Origin: Malonomonas rubra DSM 5091
GTDB lineage: Bacteria; Desulfobacterota; Desulfuromonadia; Desulfuromonadales; Geopsychrobacteraceae
Assembly: GCF_900142125.1 (NCBI RefSeq)
Contig: NZ_FQZT01000009.1
Location: 84,428-148,427 of the forward strand
Reading direction: 5' to 3'
DNA: 64,000 nucleotides
Numbering within the stretch: position 1 is the stretch's first letter; every line of letters begins with the position of its first letter. This document shows positions 58,176 to 64,000 of the stretch, piece after piece. Under the pieces are notes generated by a model. It searched no databases. It was not told where the DNA came from and saw nothing but the letters and a program-made list of their open reading frames with translations. The position numbers and the translations under genes were made by a program.

Positions 58176-58946
58176 GTGGGCGAATCTCAACTTTATCATA
58201 TCGGTTTCAGCAAACAGGACCTGGGAGAACAGGTGCAGGCTGTCCTGCTCTGTGGTGATCCGCAGCGAGCACGACGGATTGCACAAGAGACCGACGGTGT
58301 CGACTGCCTGCAGGTTTTATCGGAAAATCGTGGTCTCAACAGCTATCTTTGCAGGTTGCCGGACGGAACAAGATTCATCTCTGCGACCTCCGGCATGGGT
58401 GCGCCATCCCTGTCGATTGTGGTCAACGAACTGGTTCAGGTCGGTCTTCATCAGATTATCAGGGTTGGTACCTGTGGCGGGATTGCCGATCAGGTCAAGG
58501 TGGGGAGCCTGGTGATTTCGCAGGCTGCACTTTGCCGTCAGGGCGCTGCTGCTGATATCGCTCCGCGCGATTACCCGGCTGCTGCTGACCCTTTTTTGAC
58601 CGTTGCGCTGGTCGAGGCCGCACAGAGGCTGGGGCTCGATTATCATCTTGGAGTGACCGCCAGTGTTGATACCTTTTACGAGGGCCAGGAGCGCACCGAT
58701 TCCGCCAACCCGCAGCTGCTGCGATCGCTGCAGGGGGTGACCGAAGAGTACCGGCAGCTGAAAATCCTCAACTACGAAATGGAAGCGGCAACCCTGTTCA
58801 AAATGGGGCTGGTCTACGGTTTTTCCGCCGCCTGCGTCTGTGCTGTTCTGGCTGAGCGTTGCAGTAGTGAAAAGGTGAATGTCGAGATGAAAAAACAGGC
58901 CGAAGAGGGTGCTGTAAGGGTGGCATTAAATGCTTTGAAAAAATGA
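58176..58946 (+). CDS. udp: Uridine phosphorylase (nucleoside phosphorylase family)
   Basis: A 256-aa phosphorylase of the PNP_UDP_1 family. Phosphate site CGDPQRARRIA, ATSGMGAPSLSIVVNEL, GTCGGIADQVKVGSLVIS, the SVDTFYEG segment and LNYEMEAATLF for ribose/base binding are all present, with the Gln/Arg pattern of uridine phosphorylases. The start is placed at GTG 58176, six bases after GGAG (58166-58169); an upstream GTG (58143) overlaps the kinase gene and is less likely. Role: uridine + Pi to uracil + ribose-1-phosphate. Confidence 0.9.
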   Translation: MGESQLYHIGFSKQDLGEQVQAVLLCGDPQRARRIAQETDGVDCLQVLSENRGLNSYLCRLPDGTRFISATSGMGAPSLSIVVNELVQVGLHQIIRVGTCGGIADQVKVGSLVISQAALCRQGAAADIAPRDYPAAADPFLTVALVEAAQRLGLDYHLGVTASVDTFYEGQERTDSANPQLLRSLQGVTEEYRQLKILNYEMEAATLFKMGLVYGFSAACVCAVLAERCSSEKVNVEMKKQAEEGAVRVALNALKK

Positions 58947-58968
58947 CTTTCTGCGAAGATTTATTTTC

Positions 58969-58997
58969 TTGAGAAGCCGTCTTTTTGTGTCTATAAT
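58969..58997 (+). promoter_or_regulatory. Strong promoter of the GlxA-type regulator
   Basis: TTGAGA (58969-58974), 17 nt and TATAAT (58992-58997). The start codon follows at 59028 with AAAGGAA in front. Confidence 0.8.
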
Positions 58998-59027
58998 CGC
59001 CTAAAAAATGCTTTAAAGGAAATAAAT

Positions 59028-59993
59028 ATGCGCAAAATTGCCGTTCTCGCCTACGATAACTGCCTGCTCTCCGGGATCGCCGGACAGCTCGATCTTTTTA
59101 CTATTGCCAACTGGGAACAGCGGCGCCGGAAAGAGCCGCCGTTTTGCCGCCACGAAATCGTCGCCCTCGACGGTGAACCGGTGACCAGTTTCAACCGTAT
59201 GCCGGTGTCAGCGAATCGTTCGCTGGCCGAATGCCAGGATGCCGATTTGATCCTGGTCCCGGGGATGATGGGCCGACCAGAGCAGCTTTTCGAACAGAAA
59301 GAGTTGATTGCCTGGCTGAAACAGCAGGCGCAGCGCGGTGCGATCATCGCCAGCGCCTGTTCCGGTGCCTTTTTGCTGGCAGAGACTGGTTTGTTAAAAG
59401 GTCGTGAAGCAACCACCCATTGGCAGCTGGCTGACCGCTTTCGCCGCCGTTATCCGAAGATCACGTTGGACATAGATCGTCTGATCATTGACGGCGAGGA
59501 CTATCTCTGTGCTGGCGGGACCAGTGCCCACCAGGACCTGGCGCTTTACCTGATTGAAAAATTTGCTTCCAAGCAGTTGGCCAAGGCTTGCGCGCGGATG
59601 ATGCTGATTGATAACAGCAAGCGCGACCAAGCGCCTTTCGTCAATTTCCGTGGCAGCAAAAGCCATGGTGATGCACCGATTCTGAAAGTACAACAGCTGA
59701 TTGACAAAAATTTCCGCGGCAAAGTGGTGGTCAAGGAACTGGCACTGGCTTCGGGTTTGAACGAGCGCACCTTTTTGCGCCGTTTCCGCAAAGCGACCGG
59801 TGAATCGCCGCTGGAATACGTTCAGCGTATGCGGATCGAGCAGGCAAAAAAGTTGTTGTCGGGCAGTGAGTGGCAGCTTGAGCAGATTACCAGAACCGTT
59901 GGTTACGAGGATGTCAGCTCGTTCCGCAGACTTTTCAAGCAGATTGTCGGCATGTCGCCGACCGTCTATCGTCAGCGCTTTTCGGCTGATTAA
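59028..59993 (+). CDS. GlxA family regulator: DJ-1/PfpI domain plus AraC-type HTH
   Basis: A 321-aa transcription factor. The N-terminal DJ-1/PfpI-like domain (about 3-180) has the nucleophile elbow IASACSGAFLLAETGLL; the C-terminal AraC/XylS DNA-binding domain (about 215-315) has VVVKELALASGLNERTFLRRF (first helix-turn-helix, shortened here to its core KELALASGLNERTFLRRF) and ITRTVGYEDVSSFRRLFKQ. Its own promoter is strong. A DMT-type transporter gene converges directly after it and could be a target, which is inference. The ligand is unknown. Confidence 0.9.
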   Translation: MRKIAVLAYDNCLLSGIAGQLDLFTIANWEQRRRKEPPFCRHEIVALDGEPVTSFNRMPVSANRSLAECQDADLILVPGMMGRPEQLFEQKELIAWLKQQAQRGAIIASACSGAFLLAETGLLKGREATTHWQLADRFRRRYPKITLDIDRLIIDGEDYLCAGGTSAHQDLALYLIEKFASKQLAKACARMMLIDNSKRDQAPFVNFRGSKSHGDAPILKVQQLIDKNFRGKVVVKELALASGLNERTFLRRFRKATGESPLEYVQRMRIEQAKKLLSGSEWQLEQITRTVGYEDVSSFRRLFKQIVGMSPTVYRQRFSAD

Positions 59994-60008
59994 ACCTAAG
60001 TCCTTTTC

Positions 60009-60878
60009 TCAGGCGGCTTTGCCAGCTCGCATGCCGAGCAAGGTATGAATCAGCAATGTGGTAAGGATGAGACATCCGGCGACCAGGGTCAGTGATTCGG
60101 GAATTTCGTGCAGTACCAGCCAGACCCAGATCGGGCCGAGAATGGTCTCGATCAGCAGAATCAGGCTGACTTCCGGGGCTGGCAGGTAGCGTGGTGCGAT
60201 GGTGATCAGGGCGAAGGAGACCGGTAGCAGTAAGCCGCCGAGCAGCAACAACAGGCTGGCATCCTGTGGGCTAACTTGCAGCGGTGCTGCGCCACAGAGC
60301 AGGGCGATCGGCAGGACGCTGAGGTTGCCGATCACATTGGCCGGGATCATGTTGACTTCTTTGCCGCTGCGCAGAATAACCAAGTTAGTCGCCCACATGC
60401 AGGTTGCGCCGAGAGCGAGGAAATCTCCCAGCAGAAACCCACTGGAAAGGCTGCCGGAGAAAATCAGCACGATCCCGCCGAAACAGCAGAAAATGGCTAG
60501 CCAGGTACGGCGAGCGATCTTTTCCTTTAAAAACAGGTAGCTGAACAGGCTGCTGATGACCGGCGTTGCCGCTAGAATGATCAGGGTGTTGGCGGCGGCG
60601 GTCTGTTTCAGCGAGTTGACGAACAGGATTGAGCCGAGCAAAATGGTACTGGCAGAATAAAGACCGGCCGTGCCGACGGCACGGAAGCTCTGCAGGAAAC
60701 GGCTGCGGTAGTTCAGAAACAGCAGCAGCGAAGTGGTCAGGGCGGTCAGCAGGCAGCGCCAGAACAGCAACGACCAGATATCGGCATCGATCAGGCGCAC
60801 CATCAGTGCATCCGGGCTGAGGATCAGCACCCCGGCAATGGCAATCAGCAATCCTTTGGTATGTTCAGAGCGGCCCAT
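60009..60878 (-). CDS. DMT (EamA) family transporter
   Basis: A 289-aa ten-TM transporter, with two EamA repeats (about 8-138 and 147-280). Recognisable pieces are LLFWRCLLTALTTSLLLF, ASTILLGSILFVNSLKQTAAA, TPVISSLFSYLFLKEKI in repeat one and LGATCMWATNLVILRSGKEV in repeat two. Start ATG 60878; GTG 60896 is an alternative in frame. It converges with the GlxA-type regulator, 15 bp apart. Substrate unknown. Confidence 0.88.
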   Translation of the reverse strand: MGRSEHTKGLLIAIAGVLILSPDALMVRLIDADIWSLLFWRCLLTALTTSLLLFLNYRSRFLQSFRAVGTAGLYSASTILLGSILFVNSLKQTAAANTLIILAATPVISSLFSYLFLKEKIARRTWLAIFCCFGGIVLIFSGSLSSGFLLGDFLALGATCMWATNLVILRSGKEVNMIPANVIGNLSVLPIALLCGAAPLQVSPQDASLLLLLGGLLLPVSFALITIAPRYLPAPEVSLILLIETILGPIWVWLVLHEIPESLTLVAGCLILTTLLIHTLLGMRAGKAA

Positions 60879-60926
60879 GGCGGCGATTGATCGCACATGG
60901 ACAAGCGAAAAGCAAGGAGAAACAGG

Positions 60927-61286
60927 CTATTTCTTCAGCCAGTGAAGAAACTCGCGATCGACCTCGTCCCCGTCACCAATGTTCAATTCCAGCAGGCGGC
61001 GCAAATGGCCCATGGTGGCTGCGTCTTCCGAGACGAAAAGGAAGCCGTAAAATGCCCCCCGCTGGTGGATCAACTCACCGTTAAACTCTAGGGTCAGGTT
61101 GGATGAGGGCAGGGTGATGCTGATGTCACACTGCTGGTTGACTGCCAGTGGCAACTCCAGTTCGCTTTTGAACAGGGCCCCTTGCAGGGCAAGATCGATC
61201 AACTCGCAAGGGTAACTGTTGTCGCTGATATTCAATTTTGCTTCAGTGTGAAAACTGATACGCCGATAAAATCTCTGTTCACTCAT
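60927..61286 (-). CDS. PilZ domain protein (c-di-GMP receptor candidate)
   Basis: A 119-aa single PilZ domain. The RxxxR motif is present (RFYRR, near residue 5), but the second motif, normally DxSxxG, reads DLALQG with Ala for Ser. Ser-to-Ala at this place is found in some binding PilZ proteins, so c-di-GMP binding remains likely but not certain. Start ATG 61286 has GAGGAG six bases upstream; longer starts are not supported. It is divergent to the protease gene. Confidence 0.88.
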   Translation of the reverse strand: MSEQRFYRRISFHTEAKLNISDNSYPCELIDLALQGALFKSELELPLAVNQQCDISITLPSSNLTLEFNGELIHQRGAFYGFLFVSEDAATMGHLRRLLELNIGDGDEVDREFLHWLKK

Positions 61287-61555
61287 CCGCGACTCCTCAA
61301 GCAGGCGATTGCTGCGGTGATTGTTGTCTGCAACGCCTTCGACATTGAGCGGCAAAGTCATAGGCAGTGTGACCTGATGGTTAACAAGTCTAGCAGGAAA
61401 TTGTACTATTGCAGGAATGCACAGTCCTGAATGCGGAATTCGCCCTTGCGGAGCTGACGGCTCAGGAGTACATTACCTTAATAATTTTAAATCTTCTGTC
61501 CGGAAAAACAACCTTCCCGGGCAAATTTCTCCGCCAAAGATTTGGAGAGCGTTCT
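61287..61555. promoter_or_regulatory. Divergent intergenic region between the PilZ and protease genes
   Basis: No gene is seen. The best + strand promoter is TTGCGG (61446-61451), 17 nt, TACATT (61469-61474), which is only fair, followed by an A/T-rich stretch. In-frame sequence upstream of the protease start codon exists to 61409, but homology and a signal peptide begin at 61556. Confidence 0.35.
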
Positions 61556-63640
61556 ATGCGGCACGTAAAAATAATCCTGATGACCTTTCTGCTTCTGGCC
61601 CTGTTGCTGCCGACAATCGGCTGGGGCAAGCAGGCGCAAGAATTTGACAACAACCGGGCGCGGCTGCTCGGCCATATGATCCAGCAGCAGTTGAGTCGTA
61701 ACCATTACAGCCAGAAGCCGACTGATGACAATTTGTCGCATGCTGCTTTCGATCTGTACCTGAAGCAGCTCGATTTCCAGAAACGTTTTCTGCTGCTGGA
61801 AGATGTTGCCCAACTCAAAGGGTACCAGGATCTGATCGATGACTCGATCCGCCGTGGCCGGCTGGAATTGCCGAAGACTGGCCGCAACCTGCTGATTCAG
61901 CGCATTGACCAGGTAGAGAAGATGACTGAAGAATTGCTGCAGGAGAAGATCGATTATCAGCTGGAAGAGGCGCTGGAGACCGATCCGGAGAAGCTGACTT
62001 TCGTTGCCGACGAGAAACAGCTGCGCGAGCGTTGGCGGAAAATTCTTAAATTCCAGATTCTTTCGCGCTACCTCAACCTGCGTGAAGACGAGGTGGGTGT
62101 CGATGATGACGGGGCCCTGCTCCCGGTAACGGCGGAAAAAGAACAGGAGCTGTTGAAGCAAGCGGAAGAAAAGGTCGCCAAGGCGAATCAAAGCATGTTC
62201 CAGCGGATGCGTGACGAGACGGTTCAGGATCACTACGATCGCTATCTAAACGCCATCGCCCGCGCTTTCGATCCGCACACCAGTTATCTGCCGCCAGAAG
62301 GCAAAGAGGATTTCGATATCCAGATGAGCGGGTCGCTCGAAGGGATCGGTGCCACCCTGCGCGAAGATGACGGCTACATCAAAGTAGTGAAAATCATCCC
62401 CGGCAGCGCTGCTTACAAGCAGGGGCAGCTGGAAGCCGACGATATCATTCTGAAGGTCGGAGAAGGCTCCGCCGAGCCGGTCGATATCACCGATACCCGC
62501 ATTCGCGATGCGGTTGCGCTGATTCGCGGCAAAAAGGGGACCGAGGTGCGTTTGTCGGTGAAGAAGCCGGACGGTCGCCGTCTGGTGATTCCGATTGTCC
62601 GCGACGTGGTTGAAATTTCAGAAACATTCGCCAAGGGAACCACTATCCGGGACGAAGAGAGCAAGCGGACCTTCGGTTATGTAAAGATTCCTTCTTTTTA
62701 TCGTGATTACAGCGGTAAGACCAATCGCAATGTTACTGACGATCTGCGTGATGAGCTGAAAAAACTGAAGAAAGAAAACATCTCCGGTTTGATTCTTGAC
62801 CTGCGCAACAACGGTGGCGGTTCCCTGTCCGATGCTGTCAGTGTGACCGGTCTGTTCATCAAAACCGGCCCGGTCGTGCAGGTGCGTAGCGGTGATGGTC
62901 GCATCCGGGTGATGAGCGACGACGATCGCGGTATCGAGTACGATGGCCCGATGATCGTGCTGGTCAATCGCTTCAGCGCCTCGGCATCAGAGATCCTCGC
63001 CGGTGCTTTGCAGGATTACGGTCGCGCCCTGATTGTCGGTGATGAACACACCCATGGCAAAGGGACGGTACAGGCGCTGCTCGATCTCGATCGTTATGTT
63101 AACCTGCGCGGGATGGAGAAGTACATGCCGCTCGGGGCGGTGAAAGTCACGATTCAGAAGTTCTACCGCATCAGTGGTGAATCGACACAGGAGAAGGGGG
63201 TGACCCCGGACGTGGTCCTGCCGTCGCGACTCGACGGGCTGGAGAGTGGCGAAAAATACCTCGATTATGCATTGACCTGGGACCATATCGGCTCCGCCGA
63301 TTATCAGCGCTGGAAAGCCTCGCCCCAGAACATTGATAAGCTGAAGCAGCTCAGCAGTATGCGGCTGGGAAAAAGTGAAGATTTTCACGAGATCATTGTC
63401 GCAGCTGAAGAGGCGAATGCCCGCCGGGAGCAGACTGAGCAATCTTTGCGGCTGAGCGATATGGTTGCAGAGCGGGAAAAACTGCGAAATGCCGAAGAAG
63501 GTCTGTCCCCCCACAGCGCGATGGGCGCCGGCATGGATAATGATAAAGACAAAGATCCACCAAGCCTCGATGAGGAAATCGCTGAAGATCCTTACGTCAC
63601 TGAAGGCAAGCTGTTGCTGTTGAATTTGCTGGCAAGTTGA
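61556..63640 (+). CDS. prc: Carboxy-terminal (tail-specific) processing protease, Prc type
   Basis: A 694-aa periplasmic S41 protease. ATG 61556 follows GGAGAG and yields a signal peptide (MRHVKIILMTFLLLALLLP, then TIGWG). The order is an N-terminal helical Prc domain (about 30-235, with DLYLKQLDFQKRFLL and AFDPHTSYLPP), a PDZ domain (about 250-340; LEGIGATLREDDGYIKVVKI start), the S41 catalytic core with LILDLRNNGGGSLSDAV, the nucleophile in NRFSASASEILAGAL and the general-base Lys in HGKGTVQ, and a C-terminal extension typical of Prc (DUF3340-like). It degrades misfolded or tagged periplasmic proteins and trims envelope proteins. A strong terminator follows. Confidence 0.93.
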   Translation: MRHVKIILMTFLLLALLLPTIGWGKQAQEFDNNRARLLGHMIQQQLSRNHYSQKPTDDNLSHAAFDLYLKQLDFQKRFLLLEDVAQLKGYQDLIDDSIRRGRLELPKTGRNLLIQRIDQVEKMTEELLQEKIDYQLEEALETDPEKLTFVADEKQLRERWRKILKFQILSRYLNLREDEVGVDDDGALLPVTAEKEQELLKQAEEKVAKANQSMFQRMRDETVQDHYDRYLNAIARAFDPHTSYLPPEGKEDFDIQMSGSLEGIGATLREDDGYIKVVKIIPGSAAYKQGQLEADDIILKVGEGSAEPVDITDTRIRDAVALIRGKKGTEVRLSVKKPDGRRLVIPIVRDVVEISETFAKGTTIRDEESKRTFGYVKIPSFYRDYSGKTNRNVTDDLRDELKKLKKENISGLILDLRNNGGGSLSDAVSVTGLFIKTGPVVQVRSGDGRIRVMSDDDRGIEYDGPMIVLVNRFSASASEILAGALQDYGRALIVGDEHTHGKGTVQALLDLDRYVNLRGMEKYMPLGAVKVTIQKFYRISGESTQEKGVTPDVVLPSRLDGLESGEKYLDYALTWDHIGSADYQRWKASPQNIDKLKQLSSMRLGKSEDFHEIIVAAEEANARREQTEQSLRLSDMVAEREKLRNAEEGLSPHSAMGAGMDNDKDKDPPSLDEEIAEDPYVTEGKLLLLNLLAS

Positions 63641-63647
63641 GGTTGAT

Positions 63648-63681
63648 AAAAGAGCCGCCTGGAAATGGGCGGCTCTTTTTA
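63648..63681 (+). terminator. Rho-independent terminator of the protease gene
   Basis: A perfect 12-bp stem (AAAAGAGCCGCC at 63648-63659 with its complement at 63668-63679), an 8-nt loop and a T run ending at 63680. Confidence 0.92.
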
Positions 63682-63688
63682 TTGGTTC

Positions 63689-64000
63689 TGTCCCGTCCTG
63701 AAATAAGTTTACACCTTGGAGGCTTATGATGGACAAGTCAGACAGACAGCGAAAGAGACGTACTCAGCGTGATTACACCATGGGCTTTAAGTTGAAGGTG
63801 GTTGATGCCGTAGAAAAAGGCGACATGAGCTACAAGCAAGCTCAGAAGATCTATGGCATTCAGGGGCGCTCAACCGTGCTAACATGGTTGAGAAAGCATG
63901 GAAAGATGGACTGGACCCAGCCTGTGAGGCACGTTATGCCCCAATCACCCAAAGACAAAGAGACTCCCGCCCAGAAAATCAAGCGACTTGAGCGCGAACT
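63689..64000 (+). mobile_element. Left end of an IS3-family insertion sequence (truncated by the window)
   Basis: A candidate terminal inverted repeat starts at TG 63689 (TGTCCCGTCCTGAAATAAGT), as is usual for IS3-type ends, and the first transposase frame begins 40 bp later. The other end and the second frame lie beyond the window, so target duplications cannot be checked. Confidence 0.7.
63729..64000 (+). CDS. IS3-type transposase OrfA (N-terminal part)
   Basis: A partial gene of 90 visible codons with no stop before the right edge. It encodes a basic N-terminus (SDRQRKRRTQRDY), a helix-turn-helix (MGFKLKVVDAVEKGDMSYKQ, QAQKIYGIQGRSTVLTWLRK) and the start of a leucine-zipper-like helix (QKIKRLEREL), the standard layout of IS3-family OrfA. 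GGAGG (63718-63722) favours ATG 63729 over the in-frame ATG 63726. OrfB, with the DDE domain, should follow beyond the edge. Confidence 0.85.
   Translation, partial: MDKSDRQRKRRTQRDYTMGFKLKVVDAVEKGDMSYKQAQKIYGIQGRSTVLTWLRKHGKMDWTQPVRHVMPQSPKDKETPAQKIKRLERE

Noticed and set aside
61436..61447. GAATTCGCCCTT, identical to the flank of a common TA-cloning vector
   Set aside because: Only 12 bases match, the sequence on both sides continues as normal intergenic DNA, and the region reads through without a junction. Chance is sufficient.
1..64000. CRISPR arrays, tRNA or rRNA genes
   Set aside because: No regularly spaced direct repeats and no tRNA- or rRNA-like segments were recognised in the window.

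Overview
The window looks like a chromosomal segment of an anaerobic, Gram-negative Desulfuromonadales-type bacterium (Geobacter / Desulfuromonas / Pelobacter relatives). The indications are a membrane-anchored periplasmic [NiFe] hydrogenase operon, an indolepyruvate:ferredoxin oxidoreductase, LutABC-type lactate oxidation with a LarA racemase and a TRAP transporter, LolA, exported sulfurtransferases and dense signalling genes. The assignment rests on gene content only. No rRNA, tRNA or CRISPR array was seen. Coding density is high and genes form long co-directional operons.

Layout. 1-2.7 kb: a K+ channel with an RCK domain (cut by the left edge), a GntR/FCD regulator with a near-perfect palindromic operator over its own promoter, and an NDUFA9-like epimerase. 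3.0-7.0 kb: hydrogenase operon (small subunit, large subunit, cytochrome b, maturation protease); the small subunit has Asp instead of Cys at one proximal-cluster ligand. 7.3-8.9 kb: pckA with its own promoter and terminator. 9.0-15.5 kb: thiL followed by cheR, an MCP, cheW, cheY, cheA and a cheC-like gene. 15.5-22.8 kb: lolA, yajQ-type, rimO, apbE, a NusG domain II protein, a Gx transporter, a nucleotidyltransferase and DUF445. 22.9-26.8 kb: DUF815 ATPase, msrA, and a polar amino-acid ABC transporter with two permeases and a binding protein but no ATPase gene. 26.8-30.5 kb: an unrecognised 430-aa protein, a LEA-type lipoprotein, YchJ, CYTH, small membrane proteins and a DUF1499 lipoprotein.

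30.8-37.9 kb: a catabolic operon, dctP-dctQ-dctM-larA-lutA-lutBC (LutB and LutC fused), for uptake, racemisation and oxidation of lactate or another 2-hydroxy acid. 37.9-49.2 kb: the most unusual part. A reverse-strand operon interleaves a branched-chain-type ABC transporter with indolepyruvate oxidoreductase genes (livH-iorA-iorB-livM-livG-livF::paaK-livK), and the LivF ATPase is fused in one frame to a phenylacetate-CoA ligase. Divergent to it is a small trpR gene with an E. coli-like Trp operator touching its start codon. Convergent to trpR is a second ABC transporter of the TrpXYZ type. Together these suggest a tryptophan-sensing locus that takes up aromatic amino acids or aryl acids and converts them to aryl-acetyl-CoA or the free acids with ferredoxin reduction and ATP conservation.

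49.2-63.7 kb: truC, a MauE/DoxX membrane protein with two exported rhodaneses, a glycosyltransferase, a PP2C phosphatase, two DMT exporters, tag, a hybrid CHASE/PAS histidine kinase, uridine phosphorylase, a GlxA-type AraC regulator, PilZ and a tail-specific protease. The right edge enters an IS3-type insertion sequence beginning just after the protease terminator.
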